Source: Bacillota bacterium
GTDB lineage: Bacteria; Bacillota; Limnochordia; DTU087
Direction: 5' to 3'
Assembly (NCBI GenBank): GCA_012799135.1
Contig: JAAZLW010000111.1
Span: 1-36,160 of the forward strand
Length of the DNA stretch: 36,160 bases
Shown: one piece after another, positions 8,578 to 18,221 of the stretch
Numbering within the stretch: the stretch's first letter is position 1
Layout of the letters: each line of letters opens with the position of its first letter
Made by a program: the position numbers and the translations under genes
Notes under the pieces: model-generated
Seen by the model: the letters and a program-made list of their open reading frames with translations, nothing else
Told to the model about the DNA's origin: nothing
Databases searched by the model: none

Positions 8578-8591
8578 AGAATATATGTTCG
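8578..8591 (+). promoter_or_regulatory. LexA/DinR-like SOS box upstream of uvrB
   Basis: AGAATATATGTTCG matches the Gram-positive LexA consensus CGAACRNRYGTTYG at 12 of 14 positions; the two misses are both in the left half. It lies about 48 bp upstream of the uvrB -10 box. uvrBA is a classical SOS target in Bacillus, which supports the call. The distance from the -10 box is a little long for simple repression. Confidence 0.5.
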
Positions 8592-8635
8592 TATCCTGGT
8601 GTCTGTAGGTTTGGTCTATAGTGGGCCAGGGTATG

Positions 8636-8644
8636 TGATATAAT
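8636..8644 (+). promoter_or_regulatory. Extended -10 promoter of uvrBA
   Basis: TGATATAAT is a perfect extended -10 element (TGnTATAAT). No good -35 box is visible at 17 bp, as is common for extended -10 promoters. Transcription would begin near 8651, giving a leader of about 90 nt before uvrB. Confidence 0.5.
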
Positions 8645-8669
8645 ATACTGTCGACCGAGGGATGGCTCG

Positions 8670-8683
8670 ACCACAGCTGTGGT
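8670..8683. repeat. 14-bp perfect palindrome in the uvrB leader
   Basis: ACCACAGCTGTGGT is self-complementary and lies about 20 nt downstream of the predicted transcription start, 59 bp before uvrB. It could be an operator for a dimeric repressor; no protein is assigned. Confidence 0.35.
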
Positions 8684-8741
8684 GGGCCGACATATCTTGG
8701 TTAATTGACAGGAGATATGGGCGCGATTTGAGGGAGTGTAG

Positions 8742-10754
8742 ATGGGATTGGTAGAAGAGCGACCTTTTCAAGTTGTATCGGATTTTGCTCCGGCGGGAGA
8801 TCAGCCGCAAGCTATAGAGGCCCTGGTGACCGGGTTGCAGGCAGGTATGCGGGACCAGACACTTCTAGGAGCCACCGGTACCGGTAAGACCTTTACGTTA
8901 GCCCAGGTAATTGCCGAGGTGCAGAAACCGACTCTGGTCATCGCTCATAACAAAACACTGGCAGCCCAATTGTGTAGTGAGTTTCGCCAGTTCTTCCCGG
9001 AAAATGCGGTTCACTACTTTGTCAGCTATTATGATTATTATCAGCCGGAGGCCTATGTACCTCAGACTGATACGTATATAGAAAAAGATGCCTCGATCAA
9101 TGATGAGATTGACCGTTTGCGACATGCTGCTACCAGTGCCCTCTTTGAAAGGCGAGATGTGATCATTGTGGCCAGTGTGTCATGCATCTATGGTTTGGGA
9201 TCACCGGAAGACTATGTAGGCATGACCTTGTCGCTGCAACATGGAGATTTTCGCGATCGAGACAAGATTTTGCGACGGTTGGTAGGGATTCAGTACCACC
9301 GCAATGATGTAGGTTTCACGAGGGGAACGTTTCGGGTGAGGGGAGACGTTATCGAGATTATCCCCGTCTACAATGAGAATGTACTCCGGATCGAGCTGTT
9401 TGGCGATGAGGTGGATCGCATCCTGGAGCTCGATCCCATCACCGGTGAGATCCTGGGAGAACGGGATGCCATCACTGTTTATCCAGCCAATCATTTCGTC
9501 ACTTCAGAAGATAAGGTGAAACGGGCTATTCAGGCCATTGAAGAGGAACTGGTAGAGCATCTGGCTTATCTGCGTTCTCAGGGAAAGCTGCTGGAAGCAC
9601 AGAGACTAGAGCAGAGGACGCGCTATGATCTGGAGATGTTACAGGAAGTGGGCTATTGTCAGGGTGTGGAAAATTACTCCCGACACTTAGCCGGCCGGGC
9701 TCCAGGGGAGGCACCTGCAACTCTGCTGGATTACTTTCCCAATGACTATTTGATGGTGATCGATGAATCCCATATGACAATTCCCCAAATAGGTGCCATG
9801 TATGCCGGGGATCGGTCCCGAAAGGAGACCTTAGTGGAACACGGGTTTCGACTCCCATCGGCTCTCGATAACCGACCTCTGCGCTTTGATGAATTTGAGC
9901 AACGCATCAATCAGGTCATCTACCTTTCGGCGACTCCGGCTCAGTATGAGCGACAGCGAAGCCGGCAAATTGTGGAACAGATTATTCGCCCCACAGGCCT
10001 GATCGATCCAGAGGTAGTTGTACGGCCGGTGAAAGGACAGGTTGATGATCTGATTGCCGCTATCCGAGAAGTAGTAGCCCGGGGTGAGCGGGTGTTGGTG
10101 ACGACTTTGACCATCAAGATGGCCGAAGATCTGAGTGACTATCTTATTGATATGGGGCTGAAGGTCAAGTATCTACATTCTGAAATCGAGACCCTGGAGA
10201 GAATTGAGATTATTCGCGGCTTGCGTTTGGGAGAATTCGATGTCTTGGTGGGTATCAACCTCCTGCGGGAAGGTTTGGACCTACCGGAGGTCTCCCTGGT
10301 AGCCATCTTGGACGCCGATAAAGAGGGCTTTCTGCGTTCCGAGACTTCGTTGATCCAGACCATCGGTCGGGCTGCCCGCAATGTGCACGGGAAGGTGATT
10401 ATGTATGCTGATCGGATCACCGATTCCATGCAACGGGCCATTGATGAGACCAATCGCCGACGGAAGATACAGATAGCCCATAACGAGGAACACGGGATTA
10501 CTCCTACCACCATTCGCAAGGCAATTCAGGACCTAACACAGGCGGTGGGGGCTGCGGAAACACAGGCAGAATACAAGGTCGCTGAGACGAAGGCGGTGGT
10601 TGCGCAGCTAGCTCCGGAGAAACTGGCAGCCCATATCAGTGCTTTGGAAGAAGAGATGTATCAAGCTGCTGAGAAGTTGGAGTTTGAACGGGCAGCGGAG
10701 CTGCGGGATGAGATCGCCGCCTTGCGCCAGGAGCTGGTGGGATTTGCCGGTTGA
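8742..10754 (+). CDS. uvrB: UvrABC system protein B
   Basis: UvrB, 670 residues, the usual family length. It is the damage-verifying helicase-like subunit of nucleotide excision repair; UvrA loads it on DNA and UvrC then cuts both sides. Walker A is GATGTGKT (43-50). The beta-hairpin used to probe damage is in [13 protein letters not shown] (about 97-108). The DEAD-like box reads VIDESHMT, helicase motif VI includes QTIGRAARN, and a C-terminal UVR domain (about 630-665) binds UvrC or UvrA. It is the first gene of uvrB-uvrA-uvrC and has a LexA-like box and extended -10 promoter upstream. Confidence 0.98.
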   Translation: MGLVEERPFQVVSDFAPAGDQPQAIEALVTGLQAGMRDQTLLGATGTGKTFTLAQVIAEVQKPTLVIAHNKTLAAQLCSEFRQFFPENAVHYFVSYYDYYQPEAYVPQTDTYIEKDASINDEIDRLRHAATSALFERRDVIIVASVSCIYGLGSPEDYVGMTLSLQHGDFRDRDKILRRLVGIQYHRNDVGFTRGTFRVRGDVIEIIPVYNENVLRIELFGDEVDRILELDPITGEILGERDAITVYPANHFVTSEDKVKRAIQAIEEELVEHLAYLRSQGKLLEAQRLEQRTRYDLEMLQEVGYCQGVENYSRHLAGRAPGEAPATLLDYFPNDYLMVIDESHMTIPQIGAMYAGDRSRKETLVEHGFRLPSALDNRPLRFDEFEQRINQVIYLSATPAQYERQRSRQIVEQIIRPTGLIDPEVVVRPVKGQVDDLIAAIREVVARGERVLVTTLTIKMAEDLSDYLIDMGLKVKYLHSEIETLERIEIIRGLRLGEFDVLVGINLLREGLDLPEVSLVAILDADKEGFLRSETSLIQTIGRAARNVHGKVIMYADRITDSMQRAIDETNRRRKIQIAHNEEHGITPTTIRKAIQDLTQAVGAAETQAEYKVAETKAVVAQLAPEKLAAHISALEEEMYQAAEKLEFERAAELRDEIAALRQELVGFAG

Positions 10755-10799
10755 CAGCCCAGAAACTGATATTGGTGGGAGTGTAAGGAGGTTACCCCT

Positions 10800-13709
10800 T
10801 TGAGTAGGGAGCATATAGTTGTCCAAGGTGCCAGACAGCACAATTCGAAGAATATTAGTGTCACCATCCCTAGGGATAGACTCGTGGTTTTTACCGGGCT
10901 AAGTGGTTCCGGTAAGTCCTCTCTAGCCTTTGATACTATCTATGCCGAAGGGCAAAGGCGTTATGTGGAATCGCTATCTGCCTATGCCCGCCAGTTTCTG
11001 GGGCAAATGGATAAGCCGGATGTAGACTTCATTGAAGGCCTTTCGCCGGCTATCTCTATCGATCAGAAAACTACCAGTAAGAATCCCCGTTCCACGGTGG
11101 GTACGGTGACGGAGATCTATGATTATCTGCGCCTGTTGTATGCCCGGATAGGGCACCCCCATTGCCACAATTGTGGGCGGCCCATCGCTCAGCAGACAGT
11201 CCAACAGATGGTAGACCAGGTCATGGCTATGCCTGAAGGTACCCGTCTGCAGGTACTGGCACCGGTAGTGCGGGGCAGGAAAGGCGAATATAGGAAGCTC
11301 CTGGAGGAGATTCGCAGAGACGGTTTTGTCAGGGTGCGGGTCGATGGTGAACTGCGGGAAGTTTCAGAGCCCATTGAATTAGAGAAGAACAAGAAACATG
11401 ATATCGAGATAGTGGTGGACCGCATCATTCTACGACCCGGTATCGAGAATCGCTTGACCGACTCCATTGAGACTGCCTTAGCTCGTACAGAGGGGATAGT
11501 CTTGATTGATACCCTGGACGGACACGAGCTGCTGCTCAGTGAGCGGTTTGCCTGTATAGAATGTGGTATTAGCTTTGATGAGCTGAGCCCCAGGATGTTT
11601 TCCTTTAACAATCCCTATGGTGCTTGCCCTACCTGTGATGGGCTTGGTACCAGAATGGAGATCAGTCCCGGACTGGTAATCGATGAGAGCCGCAGTATTG
11701 CCGATGGAGGCATTATCCCTTGGGCCAATACTAGTAGTAAGTGGATTATCGGCATACTGGATGCAGTCTGTTCCCGGTGTAGTATTGATTCCCAAAAGCC
11801 TATTGGTGAACTCAGTGCCAAGCAAAGAGAGATCCTGCTCCGAGGGATGGGGGATGAGAAGGTCAACTTTCCCTATACCAACCGAGCCGGTCGTACTCGC
11901 ACCTTCAGTGTCCGCTTTGAGGGGGTAATTCCCAGTCTGGAGCGGCGGTTGCGGGAGTCCACATCGGAGTATATTCGCGGTGAGATAGAGCAGTACATGA
12001 GCTATATTCCCTGCCAAGATTGCCAAGGTGCCCGATTGCGGCCCGAGAGCTTGGCTGTAACAGTGGGTGACAAGAATATTCATGCCGTCACGGCTCTGGC
12101 TGTCCGGGAGGCACTGGAGTTCTTCAATGGGTTGACCCTTAGTGAGAGAGAGCAGCTGATTGCCCACCAGGTGCTGAAAGAGATCAGGGCCCGCTTAGGC
12201 TTCTTGGTCAACGTTGGATTAGACTACTTGACCCTGGACCGCGCCGCTGGTACACTCTCCGGAGGTGAGGCTCAACGCATACGGTTGGCTACCCAGATCG
12301 GATCAAGCTTGATGGGTGTCTTGTATATTCTGGATGAGCCCAGTATTGGGTTACATCAGAGGGATAATCAGCGGCTCTTGGAGACCCTGAAGGGGCTGCG
12401 GGATTTAGGTAATACAGTGATCGTAGTAGAACATGATGAAGCGACAATGCGGGAAGCCGACTACATTGTGGATATTGGGCCTGGTGCCGGCACCCATGGA
12501 GGGGAAGTAGTGGTTGCCGGAACGCTACAGGATGTGATGCGATGTCCCGATTCTATCACTGGCCAGTATCTGTCCGGTAAGAAGTTTATTCCCATCCCCG
12601 GAAAGCGCCGGCAGTGTAATGGCAAATACCTGGAAGTTTTGGGAGCCCAAGAGCACAATCTGAAGAACATCGATGTCAGATTCCCCTTGGGTATATTTAT
12701 CGGAGTGACGGGGGTATCGGGTTCTGGCAAAAGCACCCTGGTGAACGACATTTTGTATAGGGCGTTGGCTGCCCGTTTGCATAGAGCGACTGCCAGACCC
12801 GGTTTGCATGCCGACATTCTCGGGATTGAGAACCTAGACAAGGTGATTAATATCGATCAATCACCCATTGGTCGTACACCTAGATCCAATCCGGCCACTT
12901 ACACGGGTGCCTTTGATGGTATTCGGGACATATTTTCCCAGACCCCCGAAGCCCGGGCTCGGGGCTACAAGCCCGGTAGGTTCAGTTTCAATGTCAAGGG
13001 CGGGCGCTGCGAAGCATGCCGGGGTGATGGCATTATCAAGATTGAAATGCACTTCTTACCGGATGTATATGTACCCTGTGAGGTGTGCAAGGGGAAGCGT
13101 TACAACCGAGAAACGTTGGAGATCAAGTATAAGGGCAAGAACATTGCCGATATTCTATCCATGCGGGTGGAGGATGCCTTGGAGTTTTTCAAGAATATCC
13201 CCCGGATCCGTCGCAAATTAGAGACCCTCAATGATGTAGGGTTGGGGTATATCACCTTGGGACAGCCGGCACCGCAACTTTCAGGAGGAGAGGCACAGCG
13301 GGTGAAGCTGGCCACAGAGCTTAGTCGCCGGAGCAATGGCCGAACTCTGTATATCCTCGATGAGCCCACCACCGGGTTGCATATGGATGATATCAAGAAG
13401 TTGCTGGCTGTCTTGCATCGATTGGTAGAAGCCGGCGATACCGTAGTGGTGATTGAGCACAATCTGGATGTGATCAAAACCGCTGATTACCTGATCGACT
13501 TAGGTCCCGAGGGAGGCGATCGGGGAGGTCGGGTGATAGCCTGTGGAACTCCAGAGGAAGTGGCTGTCAATCCGGCTTCGTATACAGGCAGGTGGCTGCA
13601 AAAGGTACTCACTGCCTATCCCGGTGCTCTCGGGGATGAAGGTATGCCCAAGGAAGCGATGGGTGGACAAGGGCCGAGTCCGATCCTGGTCGCAGCCAAT
13701 GATGCCTAA
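10800..13709 (+). CDS. uvrA: UvrABC system protein A
   Basis: UvrA, 969 residues, the dimeric damage-recognition ATPase. Two ABC modules are complete: Walker A GLSGSGKS (33-40) and GVSGSGKS (638-645), each with an LSGGEAQR signature. Two zinc modules are present: CIECG...CPTCDG in the first half and CEACRG...CEVCKG in the second. An additional CHNCG pair lies near residue 123. The start is TTG 10800 with AGGAGG 9 nt upstream; no better start lies nearby. It follows uvrB by 45 bp and is surely co-transcribed with it. The last ~25 residues are a variable tail. Confidence 0.98.
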   Translation: MSREHIVVQGARQHNSKNISVTIPRDRLVVFTGLSGSGKSSLAFDTIYAEGQRRYVESLSAYARQFLGQMDKPDVDFIEGLSPAISIDQKTTSKNPRSTVGTVTEIYDYLRLLYARIGHPHCHNCGRPIAQQTVQQMVDQVMAMPEGTRLQVLAPVVRGRKGEYRKLLEEIRRDGFVRVRVDGELREVSEPIELEKNKKHDIEIVVDRIILRPGIENRLTDSIETALARTEGIVLIDTLDGHELLLSERFACIECGISFDELSPRMFSFNNPYGACPTCDGLGTRMEISPGLVIDESRSIADGGIIPWANTSSKWIIGILDAVCSRCSIDSQKPIGELSAKQREILLRGMGDEKVNFPYTNRAGRTRTFSVRFEGVIPSLERRLRESTSEYIRGEIEQYMSYIPCQDCQGARLRPESLAVTVGDKNIHAVTALAVREALEFFNGLTLSEREQLIAHQVLKEIRARLGFLVNVGLDYLTLDRAAGTLSGGEAQRIRLATQIGSSLMGVLYILDEPSIGLHQRDNQRLLETLKGLRDLGNTVIVVEHDEATMREADYIVDIGPGAGTHGGEVVVAGTLQDVMRCPDSITGQYLSGKKFIPIPGKRRQCNGKYLEVLGAQEHNLKNIDVRFPLGIFIGVTGVSGSGKSTLVNDILYRALAARLHRATARPGLHADILGIENLDKVINIDQSPIGRTPRSNPATYTGAFDGIRDIFSQTPEARARGYKPGRFSFNVKGGRCEACRGDGIIKIEMHFLPDVYVPCEVCKGKRYNRETLEIKYKGKNIADILSMRVEDALEFFKNIPRIRRKLETLNDVGLGYITLGQPAPQLSGGEAQRVKLATELSRRSNGRTLYILDEPTTGLHMDDIKKLLAVLHRLVEAGDTVVVIEHNLDVIKTADYLIDLGPEGGDRGGRVIACGTPEEVAVNPASYTGRWLQKVLTAYPGALGDEGMPKEAMGGQGPSPILVAANDA

Positions 13710-13789
13710 GTAGGGGTGTCATCACCTGCTCACCCGGGATCATGTGGGTGAGGGCTAGTCAGTCCAATGGAGAGTAGTGGAGGAACTAG

Positions 13790-15661
13790 ATGATGGTGAC
13801 CGTTGCATCTGGCCCGGTTCCCAGCCGCATAGAGGAGAAGCTCAAGTTACTGCCGGCCAAACCGGGCGTATATTTGATGAAAAATGATAGTGATGAGATC
13901 ATCTATGTGGGCAAAGCTATCTCGTTGCGGAATCGGGTACGCTCTTACTTTCAGGCCGGTCGGCAAAGCTCTCCCAAAGTCGCGGCTTTAGTGGATCATA
14001 TTACCGATTTTGAATATATCGTCACAGACTCTGAAGTAGAAGCTCTGATCCTCGAATGCAATCTGATCAAGGAGCATGCTCCTTGGTATAATATTCGACT
14101 GAAAGATGACAAGTCTTATCCCTATGTGAAAGTCACTTTGCAGGAGCCTTTTCCACGGGTGGCAATTGTGCGGCGAATGCAAAAAGATGGATCCCGCTAT
14201 TTTGGTCCCTATACTAATGTGCAAGCTGTGCGCCAGACTGTACGATTTCTGCAGAGGCTCTTTCCGATTAGGACCTGTAAGCGGCAGATTGGGCCAGATG
14301 GAACCGGTGATCGCCCTTGCCTCAATTACCATATCAAGCGCTGCTATGCTCCTTGTGCTCGAAAAATCAGCCAAGAAGAATATCGCGGCATGATAGAAGA
14401 AGTAATGCTAGTGTTGGAGGGCCGCCATGAGAAGCTACTGGATGGACTCAAACAGCGGATGCAGGTGGCTGCCGAGGAGTTGCGTTTTGAAGAAGCGGCT
14501 CGAGTTAGGGACCAGATCCAGGCGCTTGCAGCGGTAGTCGAAAAGCAAAAGATCGTCTCTTTGGAGAATTTGGATCAGGACATCATGGGCTATGCCCGCG
14601 CTGCTGATTTAGCCTGTGTCCAGGTATTCTTTGTGCGCAGTGGCAAGATCATCGGGAATGAACATTTTTTCCTCGAAGCCCCCGCAGGTGAAGAAGGTCA
14701 GGAGATTCTCACTGCCTTTGTGGAGCAATACTATACGACGGCGTCTTTCATCCCCAAAGAGCTACTGCTGCCAGAGGCATTGCTGGAGCAGGAAGTGGTT
14801 ACCCGGTGGTTGACAGATCTAAAGGGCGCGCGGGTCTATCTACGCATACCACAGCGGGGTGAGAAGAAACGACTGGTGGAAATGGTGGAGACCAATGCCG
14901 AATTGGTTCTCAAGGAGCGGCTTACCCGTCAGGAAAGAGAGCGTGCCCGTCGGGAACAAGGTCTGGAGGAGTTGCAGTCGTATCTAGACCTCAGCGAGCC
15001 TCCTCGCCGGATCGAGGCTTTTGATATTTCCAATATTCAGGGTACAGAAGCTGTGGGTTCTATGGTCGTTTTTCAAGAAGGTGAACCCGCGCCTCAAGCA
15101 TATCGGCGATTTAGGATCCGCACTAAAGATACGCCAGATGACTATGCGATGATGCGGGAGTTGGTTTTTCGGCGGTTTGCCCGGGGACTAAAGGAAAAGG
15201 AAGCTGGAGAGGAGGGAGGATTTGCCCAGGTTCCCCAGTTGGTGCTGATCGATGGCGGCAAAGGGCAGTTGAATGCGGCCCGACAGGCCATGCAAGAGCT
15301 GGGGCTAGGCGATATCTTCGTTCTGGGGCTAGCGGAGCGGTTGGATGAAATCTATCTGGAGGATAGAAAAGAGCCGCTCCTACTTCCTCGGGATTCTCTA
15401 GCGCTTTACATGCTCCAACATCTACGGGATGAGGCTCACCGCTTCGCTTTGACCTATCATCGCCAACTACGGGCACAGCGGACGACCAAATCTGTCCTGG
15501 ATGAGATTCCCGGAGTGGGGCCTAAACGTAAGAGACAGTTAATTAATCAGTTCGGTTCGGTACGGGCAGTGCGGGCGGCCTCTCTGGAAGAGCTGAAGGC
15601 TGTGCCGGGTTTGCCCGAGGTAGTAGCGGAGCGTATTTACCAAGAACTACGGTCCGAATGA
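13790..15661 (+). CDS. uvrC: UvrABC system protein C
   Basis: UvrC, 623 residues, makes the two incisions around a lesion. The N-terminal GIY-YIG nuclease (about 20-100) shows GVYLM and YVGKA with SLRNRVRSYF. A UVR domain (about 205-240) contacts UvrB. The RNase H-like 5' nuclease domain starts near residue 405 with IEAFDISNIQG, whose Asp is catalytic, and includes LVLIDGGKGQLNAA. Two helix-hairpin-helix motifs (GVGPKRKRQL and LPEVVAERIY) close the protein. ATG 13790 or 13793 both fit the GGAGG site. The 80-bp gap after uvrA has a 7-bp inverted repeat (13729-13752) without a T-run, so the operon probably continues. Confidence 0.98.
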   Translation: MMVTVASGPVPSRIEEKLKLLPAKPGVYLMKNDSDEIIYVGKAISLRNRVRSYFQAGRQSSPKVAALVDHITDFEYIVTDSEVEALILECNLIKEHAPWYNIRLKDDKSYPYVKVTLQEPFPRVAIVRRMQKDGSRYFGPYTNVQAVRQTVRFLQRLFPIRTCKRQIGPDGTGDRPCLNYHIKRCYAPCARKISQEEYRGMIEEVMLVLEGRHEKLLDGLKQRMQVAAEELRFEEAARVRDQIQALAAVVEKQKIVSLENLDQDIMGYARAADLACVQVFFVRSGKIIGNEHFFLEAPAGEEGQEILTAFVEQYYTTASFIPKELLLPEALLEQEVVTRWLTDLKGARVYLRIPQRGEKKRLVEMVETNAELVLKERLTRQERERARREQGLEELQSYLDLSEPPRRIEAFDISNIQGTEAVGSMVVFQEGEPAPQAYRRFRIRTKDTPDDYAMMRELVFRRFARGLKEKEAGEEGGFAQVPQLVLIDGGKGQLNAARQAMQELGLGDIFVLGLAERLDEIYLEDRKEPLLLPRDSLALYMLQHLRDEAHRFALTYHRQLRAQRTTKSVLDEIPGVGPKRKRQLINQFGSVRAVRAASLEELKAVPGLPEVVAERIYQELRSE

Positions 15662-15758
15662 TACTGGCCAATCGGATGGCAATAATTTGTTTATTGGGGG
15701 GCTCATATTGGTCCCCTATTTTGCTTCCAATAGTGGCAATAATTGTCTGGCTTAACTA

Positions 15759-15787
15759 TTGACTCCAGCTTCGACTCTGCGTATAAT
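15759..15787 (+). promoter_or_regulatory. Near-consensus sigma-A promoter of the stress operon
   Basis: TTGACT (15759-15764), 17 bp, TATAAT (15782-15787). This is one of the best promoter matches in the window. It should start transcription near 15794, right at a dyad (15801-15825), and drive the operon at 15851-18605. Confidence 0.75.
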
Positions 15788-15800
15788 TTAAAGTGATCCA

Positions 15801-15825
15801 TTGATAATATTAATATGGATATCAA
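15801..15825. promoter_or_regulatory. Compound dyad at the transcription start (putative operator)
   Basis: TTGATA (15801-15806) and TATCAA (15820-15825) flank the 10-bp palindrome ATATTAATAT (15807-15816). It lies immediately downstream of the predicted start site, where a bound repressor would block the strong promoter. The DUF2089 regulator encoded next is the natural candidate, by inference. Confidence 0.45.
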
Positions 15826-15850
15826 TAAACGTGAAGGTCGAGGTGAGAAA

Positions 15851-16261
15851 ATGGTAGACAGACGGGTACTAGGTGCTTGCCCAGTATGTGGTAGTCCGAT
15901 GCGGGTGACAGGCCTTCACTGTCAGAGCTGCCAGACATCGCTGAGCGGGTCTTTTGAGCTCTGCAAGTTCTGTCGGTTGACCGAAGAACAGCAGTGGTTT
16001 GTTGAAGTATTTATTGCTGCTAGAGGCAATATCAAGGAGGTTGAGCGCATCCTTGGTATTTCCTACCCAACGGTTCGCAGTCGCCTGGATGGGATTGTGG
16101 AAAGGCTGGGCTATACCGTACAAGGCGCTAATGACAAGGAAGAATCGCAATTAGGACCGGAGCAAAGGCGTCAGATTCTTGAGGCTCTTGATCGGGGCGA
16201 TATCGGTGCCGAGGAAGCAATTCGCCAATTGCGTGGTCAAGATAATGCTACCAAACGCTAA
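15851..16261 (+). CDS. DUF2089 family zinc-ribbon/HTH regulator with SHOCT-like C-terminus
   Basis: A 136-residue protein. The N-terminus is a zinc ribbon with three CxxC pairs (C10/C13, C24/C27, C38/C41). Next comes a helix-turn-helix-like region (about 50-88; NIKEVERILGISYPTVRSRL) and then a bihelical module (about 104-128; RRQILEALDRGDIGAEEAI). That module recurs at the N-termini of the next two proteins. DUF2089 proteins are presumed DNA-binding regulators. The ATG at 15851 has AGGTG upstream and gives the family's usual start. An earlier ATG at 15815 has no ribosome site and lies in the operator. It leads an operon of envelope-stress type genes, so control of that operon is likely. Confidence 0.85.
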   Translation: MVDRRVLGACPVCGSPMRVTGLHCQSCQTSLSGSFELCKFCRLTEEQQWFVEVFIAARGNIKEVERILGISYPTVRSRLDGIVERLGYTVQGANDKEESQLGPEQRRQILEALDRGDIGAEEAIRQLRGQDNATKR

Positions 16262-16284
16262 GAGTGGGAATAGGGGGGATCGAC

Positions 16285-17541
16285 ATGAATGAAGAGAGAT
16301 TCTTGATTCTAAAGATGGTGGAAGAAGGCAAGATTACAGCCCAAGAGGCTGTGGCATTGATTGATGCCCTAGAGACGGAATCATCGACAGAGTCGCCCGC
16401 TGAATTGGCCGATGAGGCTGGCAAGGAGTTCCAATCCACTACATCACCGACAGAAAAGGTCGGGGAAAGTCAGTGGTCCAAGGTGAAAAAACTGAGAGAT
16501 GTGGCAGAAAATGCGGGGGATTCAGAGCTGGCTCGGAGACTAGAGGATGAAGCCAACCGCTTTGCCAAGAATGTAGAAGAGGCAGCTGACAAACTTTCTC
16601 GGGTTATCGAGGAGCGTATCGAAAAGGAAGTGAAGCCAGCCTTAGCCAATCTCCCCGAGTTTCTTGCCAGCATTCCGGTAATCGGGGAATGGGTGGGAAA
16701 CTTCACCACTATCACTGAGGAGAGGCAAGGATACTTCCAAGAGGAGACAGTGCAGTTAGAACTGGTCACAGACAACGGTTCCATTGAAGTAGAGGGATGG
16801 TCTGAGGATTACTATCGTCTGGCCCTGAAACTAAAAGTGCGGGGCAGTGATGAGCAAGCTGCCCGGGAAAGGGCTGGGGAAATCGTAGAAATGGAGGAAG
16901 GTAGTGGCAGGCTACGAATAGTCAGTAAGGCGGGTCCCAATGAGGCCCTGCATATTAGGCTATCAGTTCCCCAAGATAAGCTCTATCAACTGGCGTTTTC
17001 CACATCCAATGGGGAAGTCAAGACCAGATCTCTGAAGAATGTGGTTGGCAGTATCGTCACTTCCAATGGCAGGGTTAATCTTGAGAACATAAGTGGCGAG
17101 AGACTAACAGCTCGCACCTCTAATGGCCCTGTAGAATGTGATGATCTGAGTGTAAGAGAACTGATGCTCAGCACATCTAATGGACGGATCAGAGTCGATG
17201 GCTTTGCTCAGCGCCTCGAGGCTCGCACCTCCAATGGCAGTATTGAGGTAAATCCCCGACTAGGTGACTTGTTACAAGAGCAAACCCTAGATCTTAATAC
17301 CTCCAATGGCGGTATTCGGGTCAAGCTACCCCTGGCCTTGCAGAACGCCTGCTGGCTTGATGTGAGTAACAGTTTCAGTGCCATCAAGGTAGGCTTAGAG
17401 GATCTGTTGTATCACATCAAGGAGCACTCCTTTGGTTTTAACCGCATTCAGGCTGAGACTAAAGGCTACGGGACAGCCCATGCCAAAATCCGCATATATG
17501 CCCGCACCAGTAATGGTGGGATCAGTATTGAGAAGGCGTGA
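16285..17541 (+). CDS. SHOCT-like plus DUF4097 (toastrack-like) beta-repeat protein
   Basis: The protein has 418 residues. Residues 1-30 form a bihelical SHOCT-like module (RFLILKMVEEGKITAQEA). A charged helical stretch, probably coiled coil, spans about 60-125. From about 150 onward it is a beta-rich DUF4097 domain in which the tetrapeptide TSNG recurs seven times, mostly every 18-24 residues. Such domains belong to the toastrack superfamily that accompanies PspC and LiaF proteins in cell-envelope stress systems. No signal peptide or clear membrane helix is visible, so it appears cytoplasmic. The ATG at 16285 follows GGGGGG by 6 nt. The exact role is unknown. Confidence 0.8.
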   Translation: MNEERFLILKMVEEGKITAQEAVALIDALETESSTESPAELADEAGKEFQSTTSPTEKVGESQWSKVKKLRDVAENAGDSELARRLEDEANRFAKNVEEAADKLSRVIEERIEKEVKPALANLPEFLASIPVIGEWVGNFTTITEERQGYFQEETVQLELVTDNGSIEVEGWSEDYYRLALKLKVRGSDEQAARERAGEIVEMEEGSGRLRIVSKAGPNEALHIRLSVPQDKLYQLAFSTSNGEVKTRSLKNVVGSIVTSNGRVNLENISGERLTARTSNGPVECDDLSVRELMLSTSNGRIRVDGFAQRLEARTSNGSIEVNPRLGDLLQEQTLDLNTSNGGIRVKLPLALQNACWLDVSNSFSAIKVGLEDLLYHIKEHSFGFNRIQAETKGYGTAHAKIRIYARTSNGGISIEKA

Positions 17542-17576
17542 TGGTAAGGAGCCAAAGATTTACCGGGGGTGAGGAA

Positions 17577-17933
17577 ATGAGAGAAGAGCGCCTGCAGATA
17601 CTGCAGATGCTGAAGGATGACAAGATCACGGTGGCAGAAGCAAATTCCCTTCTCGAAGCCATAGATCCATCTAGCCCTGACGTCCGCGTTACTGATCAAT
17701 TCGATCACTTCATCAGGGTACGGGTGGTAGAGGACGGAAAACAGCGAGTCAATGTGAATCTGCCGTTGGGACTGGTGCGGGTTGCATCCCGATGGATTCC
17801 CCGTGATCTTTGGAAGGACTGTGATGCCATTAACTGGGAGGACTTAGCCAAAGCGGTTCAGCAGGGGGCCCGTGGCAAGCTAGTCGAAGTAACAGATGAG
17901 GATGGTACTTTAGTAGAAGTGACTGTTGACTGA
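17577..17933 (+). CDS. SHOCT-like domain protein
   Basis: This 118-residue protein begins with RLQILQMLKDDKITVAEANS, a close relative of the module that opens the preceding protein. After it comes a short domain with an IRVRVVEDGKQRVNVNLPL segment and an acidic C-terminus (VTDEDGTLVEVTVD). No membrane segment is present. ATG 17577 aligns the module with the paralogous start; an upstream GTG at 17538 overlaps the previous stop but has no family match. It is part of the operon with DUF2089 and PspC genes. Its function is not known. Confidence 0.75.
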   Translation: MREERLQILQMLKDDKITVAEANSLLEAIDPSSPDVRVTDQFDHFIRVRVVEDGKQRVNVNLPLGLVRVASRWIPRDLWKDCDAINWEDLAKAVQQGARGKLVEVTDEDGTLVEVTVD

Positions 17934-17952
17934 TGTTGGGGGGAGGGGCAAA

Positions 17953-18144
17953 TTGAGAAGGCTAACCCGATCGCAAAACAACCGGATGTTGGCAGGAGTA
18001 TGTGGTGGTTTGGCTGAATACTTTGGTATTGATGCAACGATTATACGGTTGTTATGGACTATCATTTCCGTTTGCACTATTTGGCCGGGTGTCGTGGCCT
18101 ATATCGTGGCTTGGATCATAGTCCCACCGGAAGCCAGCCTATGA
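17953..18144 (+). CDS. PspC domain membrane protein
   Basis: A 63-residue protein that is essentially one PspC domain. RLTRSQNNRMLAGVCGGLAE at the start is diagnostic, followed by YFGIDATIIRLLW and a membrane helix with the IWPGVVAYIVAWIIVPPE ending. PspC proteins sit in the inner membrane and take part in phage-shock/LiaFSR-type responses to envelope damage. The start is TTG 17953 with GGGAGGGG 5 nt upstream, which matches the usual PspC N-terminus. An earlier TTG at 17926 overlaps the preceding gene. Together with the DUF4097 protein it makes a toastrack-PspC pairing seen in such systems. Confidence 0.93.
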   Translation: MRRLTRSQNNRMLAGVCGGLAEYFGIDATIIRLLWTIISVCTIWPGVVAYIVAWIIVPPEASL

Positions 18145-18221
18145 GGCAAGTGTTAAAGTATTACGGTCAGGGCTCACCCGTGGGGGTGGCCATACATAGT
18201 TTGGGAACGGAAAGGAGATGA

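Noticed and set aside
11478-12167. 229-codon open frame antisense to uvrA
   Set aside because: It is the shadow of a highly conserved gene; no ribosome site or family pattern supports it.
13729-13752. Terminator between uvrA and uvrC
   Set aside because: CTCACCC/GGGTGAG form a 7-bp stem with a 10-nt loop but no T-run follows, so read-through into uvrC is more likely.
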